Assembly: GCA_009602735.1 (NCBI GenBank)
Contig: WELA01002119.1
Coordinates: forward strand, 266,809-330,808
Direction: 5' to 3'
DNA: 64,000 bases
From: Mesotaenium endlicherianum
Lineage: Eukaryota > Streptophyta > Zygnematophyceae > Zygnematales > Mesotaeniaceae
Shown here: positions 48,901-60,269 of the stretch, piece after piece
How positions within the stretch are numbered: the stretch's first letter is position 1
Layout of the letters: the number at the start of each line of letters is the position of its first letter
Translations under genes and position numbers: made by a program
The notes under the pieces: generated by a model
Databases searched by the model: none
Told to the model about the DNA's origin: nothing
The model's input: the letters and a program-made list of their open reading frames with translations, nothing else

Positions 48901-51372
48901 TCAGCACCTGTACCTCCCTGGTGTGGTCAAGAAAAAGCTTGGCCCTGTTTGGGTTGGTCCATGTTCGGTGGTACGTCGTATCGGTCAGAATGCTTACAAA
49001 CTGAACATGTCAGCTGAATACAAGGGTCACCTAGTCTTTAATGTCTCCTTCCTGGAACCATACATCAAAGGCGATACACTGTTCACAGGTCGGTTACCTG
49101 TCCAACCGGGACCGGTCCCCGCTGTCCAGGACGGCGACCCTGAGGAATATGAGGTCGATGAGATTTTAGACGCTCGCTCGGTCCGTCGATCGTCTAAATA
49201 TGTCATGAAATACCTCATTCGATGGAAGGGTTACGATGCCTCTGGGGACACTTGGGAATTTAAGGACCACTTGACCAATGCCAAAGGGGCGTTGAAACGG
49301 TTCCACCTTCGGGCCGCTGGAGCCCCTTCATAACTGCCATTTCAGTTGACACGGGAATGTGAGAGGCAATCCTGTCTCCATTTAAGTTGGAGGGGAAAAT
49401 ATATGACAGTTTGTGAGCGAGAGCGATAAAGGGACAGTTACGTGAATCCTAAATGTCAGCATAGTGACAGAGGGGACAGCCTGGCCCACATAAAGCACCT
49501 TGAGCTGAAGGAAAAAGGGCCTCGCACAACACTACATCACTTAACTCACCCTACAACAGAATCATACGTTTATGTTTAGCGCATCGCAACTACGTCAACG
49601 TTTAGCAATCATCCTGTAAGGTAAACAGCATCGAATCCACTATACTAATACTAACATACTTCGTGCAATCCCTATGACAAAGGTCCATACCCTACTAACT
49701 TGTGCCCTGGTTACATGCACGGGTGGCGCCCTCCACACAAAAGGAGGACAGAAAGCGCAAGGCGGAAGAAGCCAGGAGGACAATGGAGCAATACCAGAAG
49801 GAGCTGGCGGCGACGTCTCTCACCAGGAGAGAACAGGAAAAAGAATGAAGCGGACAGACAGAAGAGCTTGGCCACTTACAGGTATACGTTGGTGGGTGGC
49901 CAAAACTTCGATAACCTGAAGGAAGCATTGCTGGCAGCCCAGGAGATCAACAGGCTGGAACAGACAACACTGCTACAGAGGGAAGGAGCTGCAGCACTGG
50001 ATAGGTACATCGAGACACACACTGGTGTGGTCCTCTACGAAGATTATGCCAAGATGGTGGGCTATACAGCGGAGCAGGCTCGGTATCTCGCACATGATTC
50101 AGAGGACAAGCCGGTCCCCATACCGGGAATAGTGGGAGATCAGAGACTCATCCGGATGGTGAGCATGCGGCCCGATAGCTTTAAGGATACGGTATTCTAC
50201 CTCACACTCCTGCCAGCTTACAATGAAGTTGAGAGAAGGAGCTGGGAGTACTTGGCCAGGGAAGCAGGACAGCAGATGTTCTCTCCCCACTGGTTCCCGT
50301 GTAAACTGAGGAAGGCTGAGCACGGACCCCAGTACTACCAGCAGCCAACAGACTGGAGGTGGATGACCGTCACAAATAAGAAGCAGGAGTGTGACCGAGC
50401 CCAACCGGATGACTTCCACTATGGCCTAGACGGCTATCTCATCCTACCACCTCACATTGCCCCTTGGGACCCCAGGCTGAATGGATGCCTGAGCAATATG
50501 AATGCAGAGACCAAGGAACATAGGAGGAGGGGAAGAGAGTACTTCTCTAAGGGAAAGCATGCCTTTGTCAAATGGGCAAAGAATGCAGGCCGGATAGATA
50601 TCAGTAGGCTGAAGGCCAAGCAACCTCCAGCGCGCCCTAAGAAAGGGAGGTCGGTAGACTACTCCATGTCTACTAGGGAGCAGGACGACTTAGTGGACGA
50701 GACCCCTACTCTCTCCGAGGAGGAGGATGAGGAGGATGAGGAAGAAGAACAAGGCAGAGGAGAAGCATCAGCAGCAGGTACTTAGGATACCCCGGGGCAG
50801 GCAGGGGCGCTCCCTAAAGAACCACGATCAGGTATTTGAAATGTGATCCCCGTTATGGCGACAACTGGACCCCGCGCTCGCTCCCCCAGCCCACCTGCCC
50901 AAGCAGGGGAAGAAGCTGATCTGACTGTACTGGGCAGCAGACACAGGCAGAAATCCCCAGAGGACAGGGGTGCCAGAAGAGGGACACGCGGATGGGCCAG
51001 AGGTATGCCGGCCTCCCCCTCCGCTCAGGGGCATGTACCTCTAGCCAATGTATTTCAGCATCCTACTGGAATGCCTGTCTATGTGGGGATCAACACCCAA
51101 GTGGTTGAAGAACAGGCTACCATCCTTCGTTCTCCTCGAGGCCCAACTTTAGAACAAACAGGGTTCTTTAAAAGGCCAGCTGAGAGGCCTAGAGGGCTGT
51201 CCAGATCTAGGTCCAGATCTCCGTCTCCTGATCCTGAAGCCCTAGGAACAACCCCTTAAGGTGACAGGCTGAGAAGACAGTCAGTAGGGGAGGCTGGGCA
51301 GGGTCAGTTCCTTTATTTAAGGCTTTGGCAGTTTAATGTTGTCGAGGCGACAACAAGTTAAGTTGGAGGGAT
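45981..51372 (+). mobile_element. Element B internal region: broken Ty3 chromodomain element with third ORF
   Basis: From left to right: gag knuckle end, protease ([10 protein letters not shown]), RT with the FLDDI core near 47.49 kb, integrase, and chromodomain (about 49.16-49.3 kb). Then come the third ORF (about 49.7-51.26 kb) and a purine tract before the LTR. Protein-level similarity to element A is very high over most of the length. It is broken, with at least four breaks, and has no full gag or 5' LTR in place. It is of intermediate age: older than A, younger than D. Confidence 0.88.
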
Positions 51373-52093
51373 TGTAATGAATCAGTATATTAGTGGATAT
51401 AATATTCATTTAAATATAATAGTTAATTAAGTTCAGCCTGCTGAACTTTAAGTTAATAGTCAGTCTGCTGGACTTTACATAATTATCAGTTTAATGACTC
51501 AGCCGGAAGCAGCAGGCTGAAGTCCATATAAGTCAGCTTGCTGACCCATTCTTTGACAGCCAGCTGACTTCCGTACTCGGTAGCAGCGAACTGCCTTGAC
51601 ATACACCTAAGTACGATATGCTAGATGAATGGCCAGATGACATCCCTATGATGGATGGCTATTCGGGATGATGGGAGATGGCGGTGGATTTGGTTAACCG
51701 AGGTCCTACCAACGTGGTTAACTCCCGGGTAGGCGGTGCCATCGCACTGACCGTTGAACAGTAAACTCATTCCATGTACATATGCTAGGCATTGCTCTCG
51801 AGTTCGGCATTCGGAAACGAGGCCAACTCTCTTGTACAGCTTACTGAGAGAGATCTGAATCCAAGGCGAGAAGCCATTGATACGCACTGTCTTCTAACCT
51901 TGCTTATGTATGAGTTTACTGATTTGCATCATTGATGCTAGTTTACTCGCATTTGACTTACGAGTATTATTCACTGCTAGTGTATTGTCCTTTGCCGTTT
52001 AACCAGTTAACGGAAATTGCCATCAAGATTACTTGCTGATATAAAGATCTTCATTAATTGTTAATCGCTTATTTGGTAAGTCGATTCATTCCA
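51373..52093 (+). repeat. 3' LTR of element B
   Basis: 721 bases, starting TGTAATGAATCAG directly after the purine tract GTTGGAGGGA and ending CATTCCA. Very close to both LTRs of element A. The DNA right after it (52094-52168) is a slice of a third ORF from another copy, so B ends within sibling element C. Confidence 0.88.
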
Positions 52094-52168
52094 AGGAAGA
52101 AGGCTGAAGCTGACAGGCAAAAGAGCTTGGCCACTTACAGATATACGGTGGTGGGTGGCCAAACCTTT
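52094..52168 (+). mobile_element. Element C third-ORF slice between the element B LTR and element A
   Basis: Seventy-five bases match the element A third ORF at about 58731-58800. The last five, CCTTT, are the left target duplication of element A. The matching continuation lies at 60994 onward, after element A. Confidence 0.88.
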
Positions 52169-52914
52169 TGTAATGAATCAGTATATTAGTAGATATATTA
52201 TTCATTTAAATAAAAATAGTTAATTTAGTTCAGCCTGCTGAACTTTAGTTAGTAGTCAGTCTGCTGAACTTTAGTTAATAATCAGTCTGCTGGACTTTAC
52301 ATAATTATCAGTTTAATGACTCGGCCAAAAGCAGCAGGCTGAAATCAACTTAAGTCAGCTTGCTGACACATTCTTTGACAGCCAGCTGACTTCCGTGCTC
52401 GGTAGCAGCGAACTGCCTTGATATGCATCTAAGTACCACCTGCTAGATGAATGGCCAGATGACATCCCCATGATGGATGGCTATTCGGGATGATGGGAGA
52501 TGGCGGTGGATTTGGTTAACCGAGGTCCTACCAACGTGGTTAACTCCCGGGTAGGCGGTGCCATCGCACTGACCGTTGAACAGTAAACTCATTCCATGTA
52601 CATATGCTAGGCATTGCTCTCGAGTTCGGCATTCGGAAACGAGGCCAACTCTCTTGTACAGCTTACTGAGAGAGATCTGAATCCAAGGCGAGAAGCCATT
52701 GATACGCACTGTCTTCTAACCTTGCTTATGTATGAGTTTACTGATTTGCATCATTGATGCTAGTTTACTCGCATTTGACTTACGAGTATTATTCCCTGCT
52801 AGTGTATTGTCCTTTGCCGTTTAACTAGTTAACGGAAATACCATAAAGATTACTTGCTGATATAAAGATCTTTATTAATTGTTAATCGCCTATTTGGTAA
52901 GTCGATTCATTTCA
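52169..52914 (+). repeat. 5' LTR of element A
   Basis: 746 bases, TG...CA, starting TGTAATGAATCAG and ending CATTTCA. Compared with the 3' LTR it has about a dozen base differences by eye and one extra copy of a roughly 26-base unit in a tract of TCAGTCTGCTG-type motifs. A TATA-like GATATAAAG lies near 52859, about 50 bases from the LTR end, and may set the transcript start. Confidence 0.93.
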
Positions 52915-52915
52915 G

Positions 52916-52927
52916 TGGTATCGGAGC
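52916..52927 (+). promoter_or_regulatory. Primer binding site of element A (initiator-Met tRNA type)
   Basis: TGGTATCGGAGC begins two bases after the 5' LTR. It matches the usual plant retrotransposon primer site for initiator Met tRNA (TGGTATCAGAGC) at 11 of 12 bases. Confidence 0.85.
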
Positions 52928-52948
52928 AGTTATCACAGTCTTCTTTGT

Positions 52949-54427
52949 ATGGTAAGGACAAGGTCTCAAACTAGCAACTCCCGAGACATGGAGAACCAGG
53001 ATAACGAGAATGTCGAAAACCAGGCGGAAAGCCATGTAGCGGGAAACCGTACCTATTCGGAAGCAGTAGCGGATACTGCAGCTAGGGAGGCAGCAGATGA
53101 GGCAGCTGCTATTGCCTCAGTCGCAGCTCAGCAAGCTGAGGAGGAGATAGCCAGACTAGAAGCTGAACAAGTAGCAAAGGCCGCTGAAGATATACAAAGG
53201 AGGGAAGGACAGCCAGCTGACGAGCGCACTGTTGAAGAACTTATGGCATCAAGGGCCAATGTTCTGAACCCACCTCCTGCCGTACAACTCAATGTACCCC
53301 TAGGTCAAATACGTGACCGGCTGAATGCGGCAGGAATTGCTGCTGCAGGAGCAAGAGGGATTGTTGAGGACACTACTCAGCGAGTAGATGCCAATGCTGC
53401 TGCTGCATTTGCTAATCTACCACCCCAAAATGTAGACTTGGGAGCATTGTTCGTTCAGATGCAGTCGCAAATGGCGACCATGTATCAGTCCCAGCAGGAG
53501 GACAAAAGAATCATAATGTCCCTACTCCGGGACAGAGACCAACTGGGGTCTCACACCACTAGTGGTGGTGGCCGAGGGCCTAGTAAGCCCAAGCCGAAAC
53601 CTCCCCAGGACTATGATCCTGAGGGAAACAGAAAATATTACCTGATCAAGTTTCTCGCGGATGTTGAGCAGTGGCTGGAGAACTACCCAGAACTGCAAGA
53701 TTACGAGAAGGTCAGGCACACCGGTGCGCTACTGAAAGGCAGTGCCGCAGACTGGTGGCTTTACTGGAAGGAAGAGCGTAAGGCTCGGCAACTCGGTGAC
53801 CCTACGTGGGTAGAGTTTGTCGAGAAGTTGCATGAGAAGTTTGATGTCATCAACCAGCAGGAGAAAGCTATCTATGCGATGATCTCCCTGACACTGAAGC
53901 AGACCACTTCAGTTGCTGAGTTTGCTCAAAAGTTCCAAGAGAACATGATGAAGCAGCCTGATTTGCCAGAACGGTATAGGATAGCATACTTCAGGTATGG
54001 CTTGAAATCCGAGGTCTCTGGTCATTTTGCTGAGAAAAAGTATGAGAAACTGGCTGACTTGATCCAGGATGCTGACGCCTGGGATCAGCAGCAGTTCAAT
54101 CACAAGCGCCAGAGTAACGCTTTGGTGTCTAAGATTGTCAAAAAGCCCCACGGTTCCTACAATGCAGTTGAAGGAGACCAGGCTGAGGATAATCAGGGTG
54201 ATGAATATGAGTATGAGTACAATGCTATTCAGTCTAGAGGTAGAGGTGGTCCCTCTCGAGGTGGCTATGGAAGGGGTGGTGGTAGGACTAAGCCGAGACC
54301 AGCCTCAGCAAAATCTACTTGCTACCATTGTCAGCAGAAAGTCCATTACAGAGAACAGTGTCCGATTAGGCACCTGCCTAAGGTCGAGAGAAAAGACCAG
54401 CCTTTAAAAGACAGCAACAGTCAGTAA
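52949..54427 (+). CDS. gag: Element A gag
   Basis: 492 residues starting [13 protein letters not shown]. The first 150 residues are Ala/Glu-rich and probably helical. Residues about 230-365 match the retrotransposon gag capsid domain ([38 protein letters not shown]). A Gly/Arg-rich stretch is followed by a CCHC knuckle at residues 458-471 ([14 protein letters not shown]). It builds the particle that packages element RNA. Gag and pol lie in separate frames. Confidence 0.92.
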   Translation: MVRTRSQTSNSRDMENQDNENVENQAESHVAGNRTYSEAVADTAAREAADEAAAIASVAAQQAEEEIARLEAEQVAKAAEDIQRREGQPADERTVEELMASRANVLNPPPAVQLNVPLGQIRDRLNAAGIAAAGARGIVEDTTQRVDANAAAAFANLPPQNVDLGALFVQMQSQMATMYQSQQEDKRIIMSLLRDRDQLGSHTTSGGGRGPSKPKPKPPQDYDPEGNRKYYLIKFLADVEQWLENYPELQDYEKVRHTGALLKGSAADWWLYWKEERKARQLGDPTWVEFVEKLHEKFDVINQQEKAIYAMISLTLKQTTSVAEFAQKFQENMMKQPDLPERYRIAYFRYGLKSEVSGHFAEKKYEKLADLIQDADAWDQQQFNHKRQSNALVSKIVKKPHGSYNAVEGDQAEDNQGDEYEYEYNAIQSRGRGGPSRGGYGRGGGRTKPRPASAKSTCYHCQQKVHYREQCPIRHLPKVERKDQPLKDSNSQ

Positions 54428-54495
54428 TCCAGTCTACTGACTGTGAGGATGCTAGAGATAGTGAGTCGTCACTAGCTGCCCTCGTAGCAGGTATT

Positions 54496-57400
54496 ATGGG
54501 TCCTGCTGAACTGGATTCACTATGCATGCCTGACAAACAGATAAAGGAGACCATCAGTAATATAGACGTCCAGAGAGTGCACACTCTGGATGCTCTTGTT
54601 CCACCTGATGTCCAACATTTCTTTGCTACGTCAGGAGAACAATGCGAAAGTCAGGAAAAGACAGTCCCCCCTATCCTACTGCATTGCATGATTGCAGGTA
54701 GGAAGGTGAGGGCATTTGTTGACGGAGGGGCGTCACATACTTTTATCCACAAGGACTTAGTTAAGCGGCTAAGGCTGCCTACTGTCACCCAAGGGAATAG
54801 AAAAATATTCCTTGGAGATGCCTCAAGTATCCCGGGAGGAGTTATAACCAAGCCTATTGAGGTCCAGTTAGGTTCTGGCATTGCAGTTCTAACTGAAACG
54901 CTTACATTTGAGGTACTCAACACTGGCTTTTATGATCTCGTGCTAGGCAGGTCCTGGCTTAATAGACATCAAGCTGAAGTGTGTTGGAGCAGAGGTACAG
55001 TTAAAGTGAGAGGAGCCAGTGATGGGCAGACTGACTTGGCACCCACCAGTGCTCTTCCTCTTGTCCTGTGTGGATGGCAAATGAAGGAAAAGAAGAGGCT
55101 TCCAGAAGGATGCAAGTTGCTGAATGCAATGGAGTTCGTCAAAAGCTGGAACCAGAAGGAAGACAGAATGTTCTGTCTGCTGCTAAGAGAGGTACCTCCT
55201 CAACCTGAAGAAGTGGTTGAGAAAAAGGTAAGCCCTCCGGAGCACCCTACTGCTGCAAAAATTGTTGCTCAGTACACTGATGTGTTTAACATGCCTCCAG
55301 GACTACCCCCTAAAAGGGAAGTAGATCATAGGATTGATCTATTACCTGGTAGCCAGCCACCCTGGCAACGCACTTATGGCTTGTCTTATTTGGAGAGCGA
55401 GGAGTTGAAAACACAGATTGCAGAGCTGGAGGAAAATGGTTACATTTCTCCCAGTAAATCACCGTACGGCGCACCTATCCTATTTGTTAAGAAAAAGGAT
55501 GGCAGTATGCGGATGTGTGTGGATTACAGAGCCCTGAACAGAATTACAGTAAAGAACAAGTATGCTTTACCCAGAATCGAGGACTTGCTTGATACCCTGT
55601 CTGGCGCTAAGGTGTTCAGTAAGATAGATCTCAAGAGTGGTTATCATCAAATCAGAATTGCTGAGGGGGATGAACACAAGACTGCTTTCCGCACACGTTA
55701 TGGACACTATGAGTTCAACGTGATGCCATTTGGACTGACTAATGCTCCTGCTACCTTTATGGGTGCTATGAATGACATTTTCAGACCTTATTTGGATAAG
55801 TTTGTGCAAGTTTTCCTGGATGATATTTTAATTTTCTCTAAAGATGAAGCTCAGCACACTGAACACTTAAAGAAAGTGCTGGACACTCTGCGGAAAAATC
55901 ACTTGTATGCTAAAATGAGCAAGTGTGATTTCTTTAAGGAAAGTATTGAATTCTTAGGCCACGTTGTCAGTAAAGAGGGCATCAGTGTGGATCCTAAGAA
56001 AGTCCAGACCATAAGGGACTGGCCAGTACCACAGTCTGTCTCTGAAGTTAGATCCTTCCTCGGGTTGGCTAACTACTATAGGAGATTTATTGAGAATTAT
56101 TCCACAAAGGCCAGTAAACTGACTGACCTTACTAAGAAAGACATCGGGTATGTGTGGGGGGAAGAGCAGCAGGCTGCCTTCCAGACCCTTAAAGATGCCC
56201 TTTGTTCTGCCCCAGTGCTAGCCGTGTATGACCCCAGCAAACCGGTGCAGGTGGTTACTGATGCCTCTGATTTTGCCATGGGTGCTATTTTGTTGCAGCC
56301 TGCTGACAAAACCACAAAGGATGGTAAGGTACGGCAGGAGTGGCATCCTGTGTTGTATGAGTCTATGAAATTTAATCCAGCGGAGATTAATTACTCAGTG
56401 CATGATAAAGAGCTGCTAGCTATCATTCATGTACTCAAACAGTGGAGAGCATACTTACATGGTAAAGCTTTTAAGGTGATTACAGATCATCTAGCTCTGA
56501 CCCACTTTCAGAAGAAGTCCAAGCTGTCGAGGAGGGAGAACCGCTGGAGCCAGATGCTGGAGCAGTTCCAAGTCCAGATCGACTACAAACCAGGGAAGTT
56601 GAATCCTGCTGATGCACTCTCTAGAAGACCTGACTTGCAAGAAAGGAACTTTAGTCAGCATGCTGTAGATAAAGTCCTGTGTGCACTCACTTCACTAAAG
56701 GTGAAAAAGTCCTTCCTTGAACAACTTAGGAAAGCCTACCTTTCTGACCCAACATTTGAGCCCAGCCCCACTACTGGTGTGTGTCGTGCTACTGCACTCG
56801 GGTATAAGCTCAAGGGAGGGGTCTGGGTGACTGAAACCACTTCAGGCAGGCTGAAGCTGGTCATTCCTAATAACTTGGAAATAAGGTCTCTCTTACTGAG
56901 TCAAGCTCATGACAGTCTCCTGGGTGGACATTTGGGGCAGGCCAAAACTGTTGGCAAACTGGCAAAACATTATCATTGGGAGGGGTTACCCCGGGAGGTC
57001 TTGAAATATGTCAAGTCCTGTGACCAGTGTCAGAGAAATAAGTCTCGGCACACACCACCCGGAGGTCTCTTGCAACCGCTACCCATCCCAGCGGGACGCT
57101 GGGAAACTATATCCATGGACTGGGTGGTCTCACTACCAAGAACTGCCAACGGGCATGATTCAATACTGGTAGTCGTGGATAAACTGACAAAAATGGTCAT
57201 TTTTATCCCCACAACTGTCAAAGTGACTGCACTCGAAACAGCGAGACAGTTTTACAACCATGTAGTATGCCAACATGGGCTCCCTTCTAATATCATCTCA
57301 GACAGAGACTCAAAATTCACCTCTAAGTTCTGGAGAGCTTTAATGGGGTTAATGGGAGTCAAACAGCTGCTCAGCACAGCAAACCACCCTCAGACTGATG

Positions 57401-58212
57401 GGCAGACTGAAAGAACTAACCGAGTTCTGCAGGAGGTGCTGAGAGCATATATTAACCAAAAACAAGATAATTGGGATGACCTGTTGCCTCAAATTCAGTT
57501 TGCGGTCAACAGTGCGGTGCACGCGTCAACGGGCAAAACTCCTTTTGAACTCAGCCTGGGTAGAGTCCCTAAGTCTCCTCTAGATGTGCTAGGGGAATCT
57601 TTAACTCACCCTGAAGGGATTGACAACCCGGTCTCCCTCCAGTTAACTCAGGAGTTTGCTGACACCCTGTCAGAAGTCCAACGAAACTTGCACACGGCCC
57701 AAGAAAACCAACAAAAATACGCTAATCAACACCGTCGGGAACTGACATTTTCCAAGGGGGATTTAGTCAAACTGCATTCTCAGCACCTGTACCTCCCTGG
57801 TGTGGTCAAGAAAAAGCTTGGCCCTGTCTGGGTCGGTCCATATTCGGTGGTCCGTCGTGTCGGTCAGAATGCTTACAAACTGAACATGTCAGCTGAATAC
57901 AAGGGGCACCCGGTCTTTAATGTCTCCTTCCTGGAACCGTACATCAAAGGTGATACACTGTTCACAGGTCGGTTCCCTGTCCAACCGGGACCGGTCCCCG
58001 CTGTCCGGGACGGCGACCCTGAGGAATATGAGGTCGATGAGATTTTAGACGCTCGCTCGGTCCGTCGATCGTCTAAATATGTCATGAAATACCTCATTCG
58101 ATGGAAGGGTTACGATGCCTCTGGGGACACTTGGGAGTTTAAGGACCACTTGACCAATGCCAAAGGGGCGTTGACACGGTTCCACCTTCGGGCCGCTGGA
58201 GTCCCTCCATAA
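54496..58212 (+). CDS. pol: Element A pol: protease, RT, RNase H, integrase, chromodomain
   Basis: 1,238 residues. Protease active site VDGGAS around residue 76. RT with [13 protein letters not shown] and FLDDI around residue 440. RNase H starting [12 protein letters not shown] around 585. Integrase has an H2C2 zinc region with SCDQCQRN, then the catalytic triad at about D875, D936 and E972 (D-35-E spacing). The C-terminus from about residue 1176 is a chromodomain ([12 protein letters not shown] ... [17 protein letters not shown]) with the aromatic residues that read methylated histone tails. In known chromoviruses this domain steers integration to heterochromatin. The first codons before residue 30 are unusual for a pol start, so the true N-terminus is not certain. 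Confidence 0.94.
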   Translation: MGPAELDSLCMPDKQIKETISNIDVQRVHTLDALVPPDVQHFFATSGEQCESQEKTVPPILLHCMIAGRKVRAFVDGGASHTFIHKDLVKRLRLPTVTQGNRKIFLGDASSIPGGVITKPIEVQLGSGIAVLTETLTFEVLNTGFYDLVLGRSWLNRHQAEVCWSRGTVKVRGASDGQTDLAPTSALPLVLCGWQMKEKKRLPEGCKLLNAMEFVKSWNQKEDRMFCLLLREVPPQPEEVVEKKVSPPEHPTAAKIVAQYTDVFNMPPGLPPKREVDHRIDLLPGSQPPWQRTYGLSYLESEELKTQIAELEENGYISPSKSPYGAPILFVKKKDGSMRMCVDYRALNRITVKNKYALPRIEDLLDTLSGAKVFSKIDLKSGYHQIRIAEGDEHKTAFRTRYGHYEFNVMPFGLTNAPATFMGAMNDIFRPYLDKFVQVFLDDILIFSKDEAQHTEHLKKVLDTLRKNHLYAKMSKCDFFKESIEFLGHVVSKEGISVDPKKVQTIRDWPVPQSVSEVRSFLGLANYYRRFIENYSTKASKLTDLTKKDIGYVWGEEQQAAFQTLKDALCSAPVLAVYDPSKPVQVVTDASDFAMGAILLQPADKTTKDGKVRQEWHPVLYESMKFNPAEINYSVHDKELLAIIHVLKQWRAYLHGKAFKVITDHLALTHFQKKSKLSRRENRWSQMLEQFQVQIDYKPGKLNPADALSRRPDLQERNFSQHAVDKVLCALTSLKVKKSFLEQLRKAYLSDPTFEPSPTTGVCRATALGYKLKGGVWVTETTSGRLKLVIPNNLEIRSLLLSQAHDSLLGGHLGQAKTVGKLAKHYHWEGLPREVLKYVKSCDQCQRNKSRHTPPGGLLQPLPIPAGRWETISMDWVVSLPRTANGHDSILVVVDKLTKMVIFIPTTVKVTALETARQFYNHVVCQHGLPSNIISDRDSKFTSKFWRALMGLMGVKQLLSTANHPQTDGQTERTNRVLQEVLRAYINQKQDNWDDLLPQIQFAVNSAVHASTGKTPFELSLGRVPKSPLDVLGESLTHPEGIDNPVSLQLTQEFADTLSEVQRNLHTAQENQQKYANQHRRELTFSKGDLVKLHSQHLYLPGVVKKKLGPVWVGPYSVVRRVGQNAYKLNMSAEYKGHPVFNVSFLEPYIKGDTLFTGRFPVQPGPVPAVRDGDPEEYEVDEILDARSVRRSSKYVMKYLIRWKGYDASGDTWEFKDHLTNAKGALTRFHLRAAGVPP

Positions 58213-58448
58213 CTGTCATTTCAGTTGACACGGGAAGGTGACAGGCGGTCCTGTCTCCATTTAAGTTGGAGGGGAAAATATATGACAGTTAGTGAGCGAG
58301 AGCGATAAAAACACACTCATACGTTTATGTGTAGCGCATCGCAACTACGTCAACTTTTAGCAATCATCCTGTAAGGTAAACAGCAGCGAAGCCACTATAC
58401 TAAATACTAACATACTTCCTGCAATCCCTATGACAAAGGTCCATATCC

Positions 58449-58478
58449 TACTAACTTGTGCCCTGGTTACATGTGCAG
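58449..58478 (+). promoter_or_regulatory. Splice branch-point and acceptor-like signal before ORF3
   Basis: A perfect TACTAAC (58449-58455) is followed 23 bases later by CAG at 58476-58478, one base before the ORF3 ATG. TACTAAC is the classic branch-site consensus. This layout suggests ORF3 is made from a spliced RNA, as known for extra 3' genes of some retroelements. The donor is not identified. Confidence 0.5.
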
Positions 58479-58479
58479 G

Positions 58480-60156
58480 ATGGCGCCCACCACACAAAAG
58501 GAGGACAGAAAGCGCAAGGCAGAAGAAGCCAGGAGGACAATGGAGCAATACCAGAAGGAGCTGGCGGCGACGTCCCTCACCAGGAGAGAACAAGAAAGGG
58601 TCCGCAAGCAACAAGAGGCGGCAGAAGAGGCACAGAGGAAGAAGGATCAGGAAGCGGAAAACCTCAGGAAGGCTGAGGAGGAGAGACAGAAGAAACAGCA
58701 AGAAGAAGCGGCAGCGGCAGAAGAGGAGAAAAGAAAAAAGATTGAAGCGGACAGACAGAAGAGCTTGGCCACTTACAGGTATACTGTGGTGGGTGGCCAA
58801 AACTTCGATAACCTGAAGGAAGCATTGCTGGCAGCCCAGGAGATCAACAGGCTGGAACAGACAACACTGCTACAGAAGGAAGGAGCTACAGCACTGGACA
58901 GGTACATCGAGACACACACCGGCGTGGTCCTTTACGAAGATTATGCTAAGATGGTGGGCTATACAGCAGAGCAGGCCCGGTATCTCGCAGATGATTCAGA
59001 GGACAAGCCGGTCCCCATACCGGGAATAGTGGGAGATCAGAGACTCATCCGGATGGTGAGCATGCGGCCCGATAGCTTTAAGGATACGGTATTCTACCTC
59101 ACACTCCTGCCAGCTTACAATGAAGTTGAGAGAAGGAGCTGGGAGTACTTGGCCAGGGAAGCAGGACAGCAGATGTTCTCTCCCCACTGGTTCCCGTGTA
59201 AACTGAGGAAGGCTGAGCACGGACCCCAGTACTACCAGCAGCCAACAGACTGGAGGTGGATGACCGTCACAAATAAGAAGCAGGAGTGTGACCGAGCCCA
59301 ACCGGATGACTTCCACTATGGCCTAGACGGCTATCTCATCCTACCACCTCACATTGCCCCTTGGGACCCCAGGCTGAATGGATGCCTGAGCAATATGAAT
59401 GCAGAGACCAAGGAACATAGGAGGAGGGGAAGAGAGTACTTCTCTAAGGGAAAGCATGCCTTTGTCAAATGGGCAAAGAATGCAGGCCGGATAGATATCA
59501 GTAGGCTGAAGGCCAAGCAACCTCCAGCGCGCCCTAAGAAAGGGAGGTCGGTAGACTACTCCATGTCTACTAGGGAGCAGGACGACTTAGTGGACGAGAC
59601 CCCTACTCTCTCCGAGGAGGAGGATGAGGAGGATGAGGAAGAAGAACAAGGCAGAGGAGAAGCATCAGCAGCAGGTACTCAGGATACCCAGGGACAGGCA
59701 GTGGCACTTCCTAAAGAACCACGATCAGGTGTGTGGAATGTGATCCCCGTTATGGCGACAACTGGACCCCGCGCTCGCTCCCCCAGCCCACCTGCCCAAG
59801 CAGGGGAAGAAGCTGATCTGACGGTACTGGGCAGCAGACACAGACAGAAATCCCCAGAGGACAGGGGTGCCAGAAGAGGGACACGCGGGTGGGCCAGAGG
59901 TATGCCAGCCTCCCCCTCCGCTCAGGGGCATGTACCTCTAGCCAATGTATTTCAGCATCCTACTGGAATGCCTGTCTATGTGGGAATCAACACCCAAGTG
60001 GTTGAAGAGCAGGCCACCATCCTCCGTTCTCCTCGAGGGCCAACTTTAGAGCAAACAGGGTTCTTTAGAAGGCCAGCTGACAGACCTAGAGGGCTGTCCA
60101 GATCTAGGTCCAGATCTCCGTCTCCTGACCCTGAAGCCCCAGGAACAACCCCTTAA
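58480..60156 (+). CDS. Element A third ORF (ORF3), unknown function
   Basis: 558 residues from the ATG at 58480 (another ATG in frame lies at 58471). Residues 1 to about 90 are a Lys/Glu/Gln-rich coiled coil. Residues about 95-330 form a conserved, apparently globular region with many aromatic residues (VVLYEDYAKMVGYTAEQARY; WEYLAREAGQQMFSPHWFPC; HYGLDGYLILPPHIAPWDPR). A Glu/Asp-rich patch follows (SEEEDEEDEEEEQ), and the tail is Arg-Ser rich (SRSRSRSPSPDPE). There is no signal peptide, membrane segment or glycosylation pattern, so it is not envelope-like. It occupies the place where some Ty3 elements carry an extra gene. Copies are also seen in elements B and C, so it is a stable family component. 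A nucleic-acid or nuclear role is only inference from the RS tail. Confidence 0.85.
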   Translation: MAPTTQKEDRKRKAEEARRTMEQYQKELAATSLTRREQERVRKQQEAAEEAQRKKDQEAENLRKAEEERQKKQQEEAAAAEEEKRKKIEADRQKSLATYRYTVVGGQNFDNLKEALLAAQEINRLEQTTLLQKEGATALDRYIETHTGVVLYEDYAKMVGYTAEQARYLADDSEDKPVPIPGIVGDQRLIRMVSMRPDSFKDTVFYLTLLPAYNEVERRSWEYLAREAGQQMFSPHWFPCKLRKAEHGPQYYQQPTDWRWMTVTNKKQECDRAQPDDFHYGLDGYLILPPHIAPWDPRLNGCLSNMNAETKEHRRRGREYFSKGKHAFVKWAKNAGRIDISRLKAKQPPARPKKGRSVDYSMSTREQDDLVDETPTLSEEEDEEDEEEEQGRGEASAAGTQDTQGQAVALPKEPRSGVWNVIPVMATTGPRARSPSPPAQAGEEADLTVLGSRHRQKSPEDRGARRGTRGWARGMPASPSAQGHVPLANVFQHPTGMPVYVGINTQVVEEQATILRSPRGPTLEQTGFFRRPADRPRGLSRSRSRSPSPDPEAPGTTP

Positions 60157-60256
60157 GGTGACACGCTGAAGAGGCAGTCAGTAAGGGAGGCTGGTCAGGT
60201 TCAGTTCCCTTATTTAAAATTTCTGCAGTTTAATGTTGTCGAGGCGACAACAAGTT

Positions 60257-60268
60257 AAGTTGGAGGGA
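60257..60268 (+). promoter_or_regulatory. Polypurine tract of element A
   Basis: AAGTTGGAGGGA directly before the 3' LTR start, the expected primer for plus-strand DNA synthesis. The same tract precedes the LTRs at 51373 and 63308. Confidence 0.85.
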
Positions 60269-60269
60269 T

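Noticed and set aside
58480-60156. ORF3 as a retroviral-type envelope gene
   Set aside because: There is no signal peptide, membrane segment, Cys pattern or glycosylation sites; the protein is charged and coiled-coil-rich with an RS tail.
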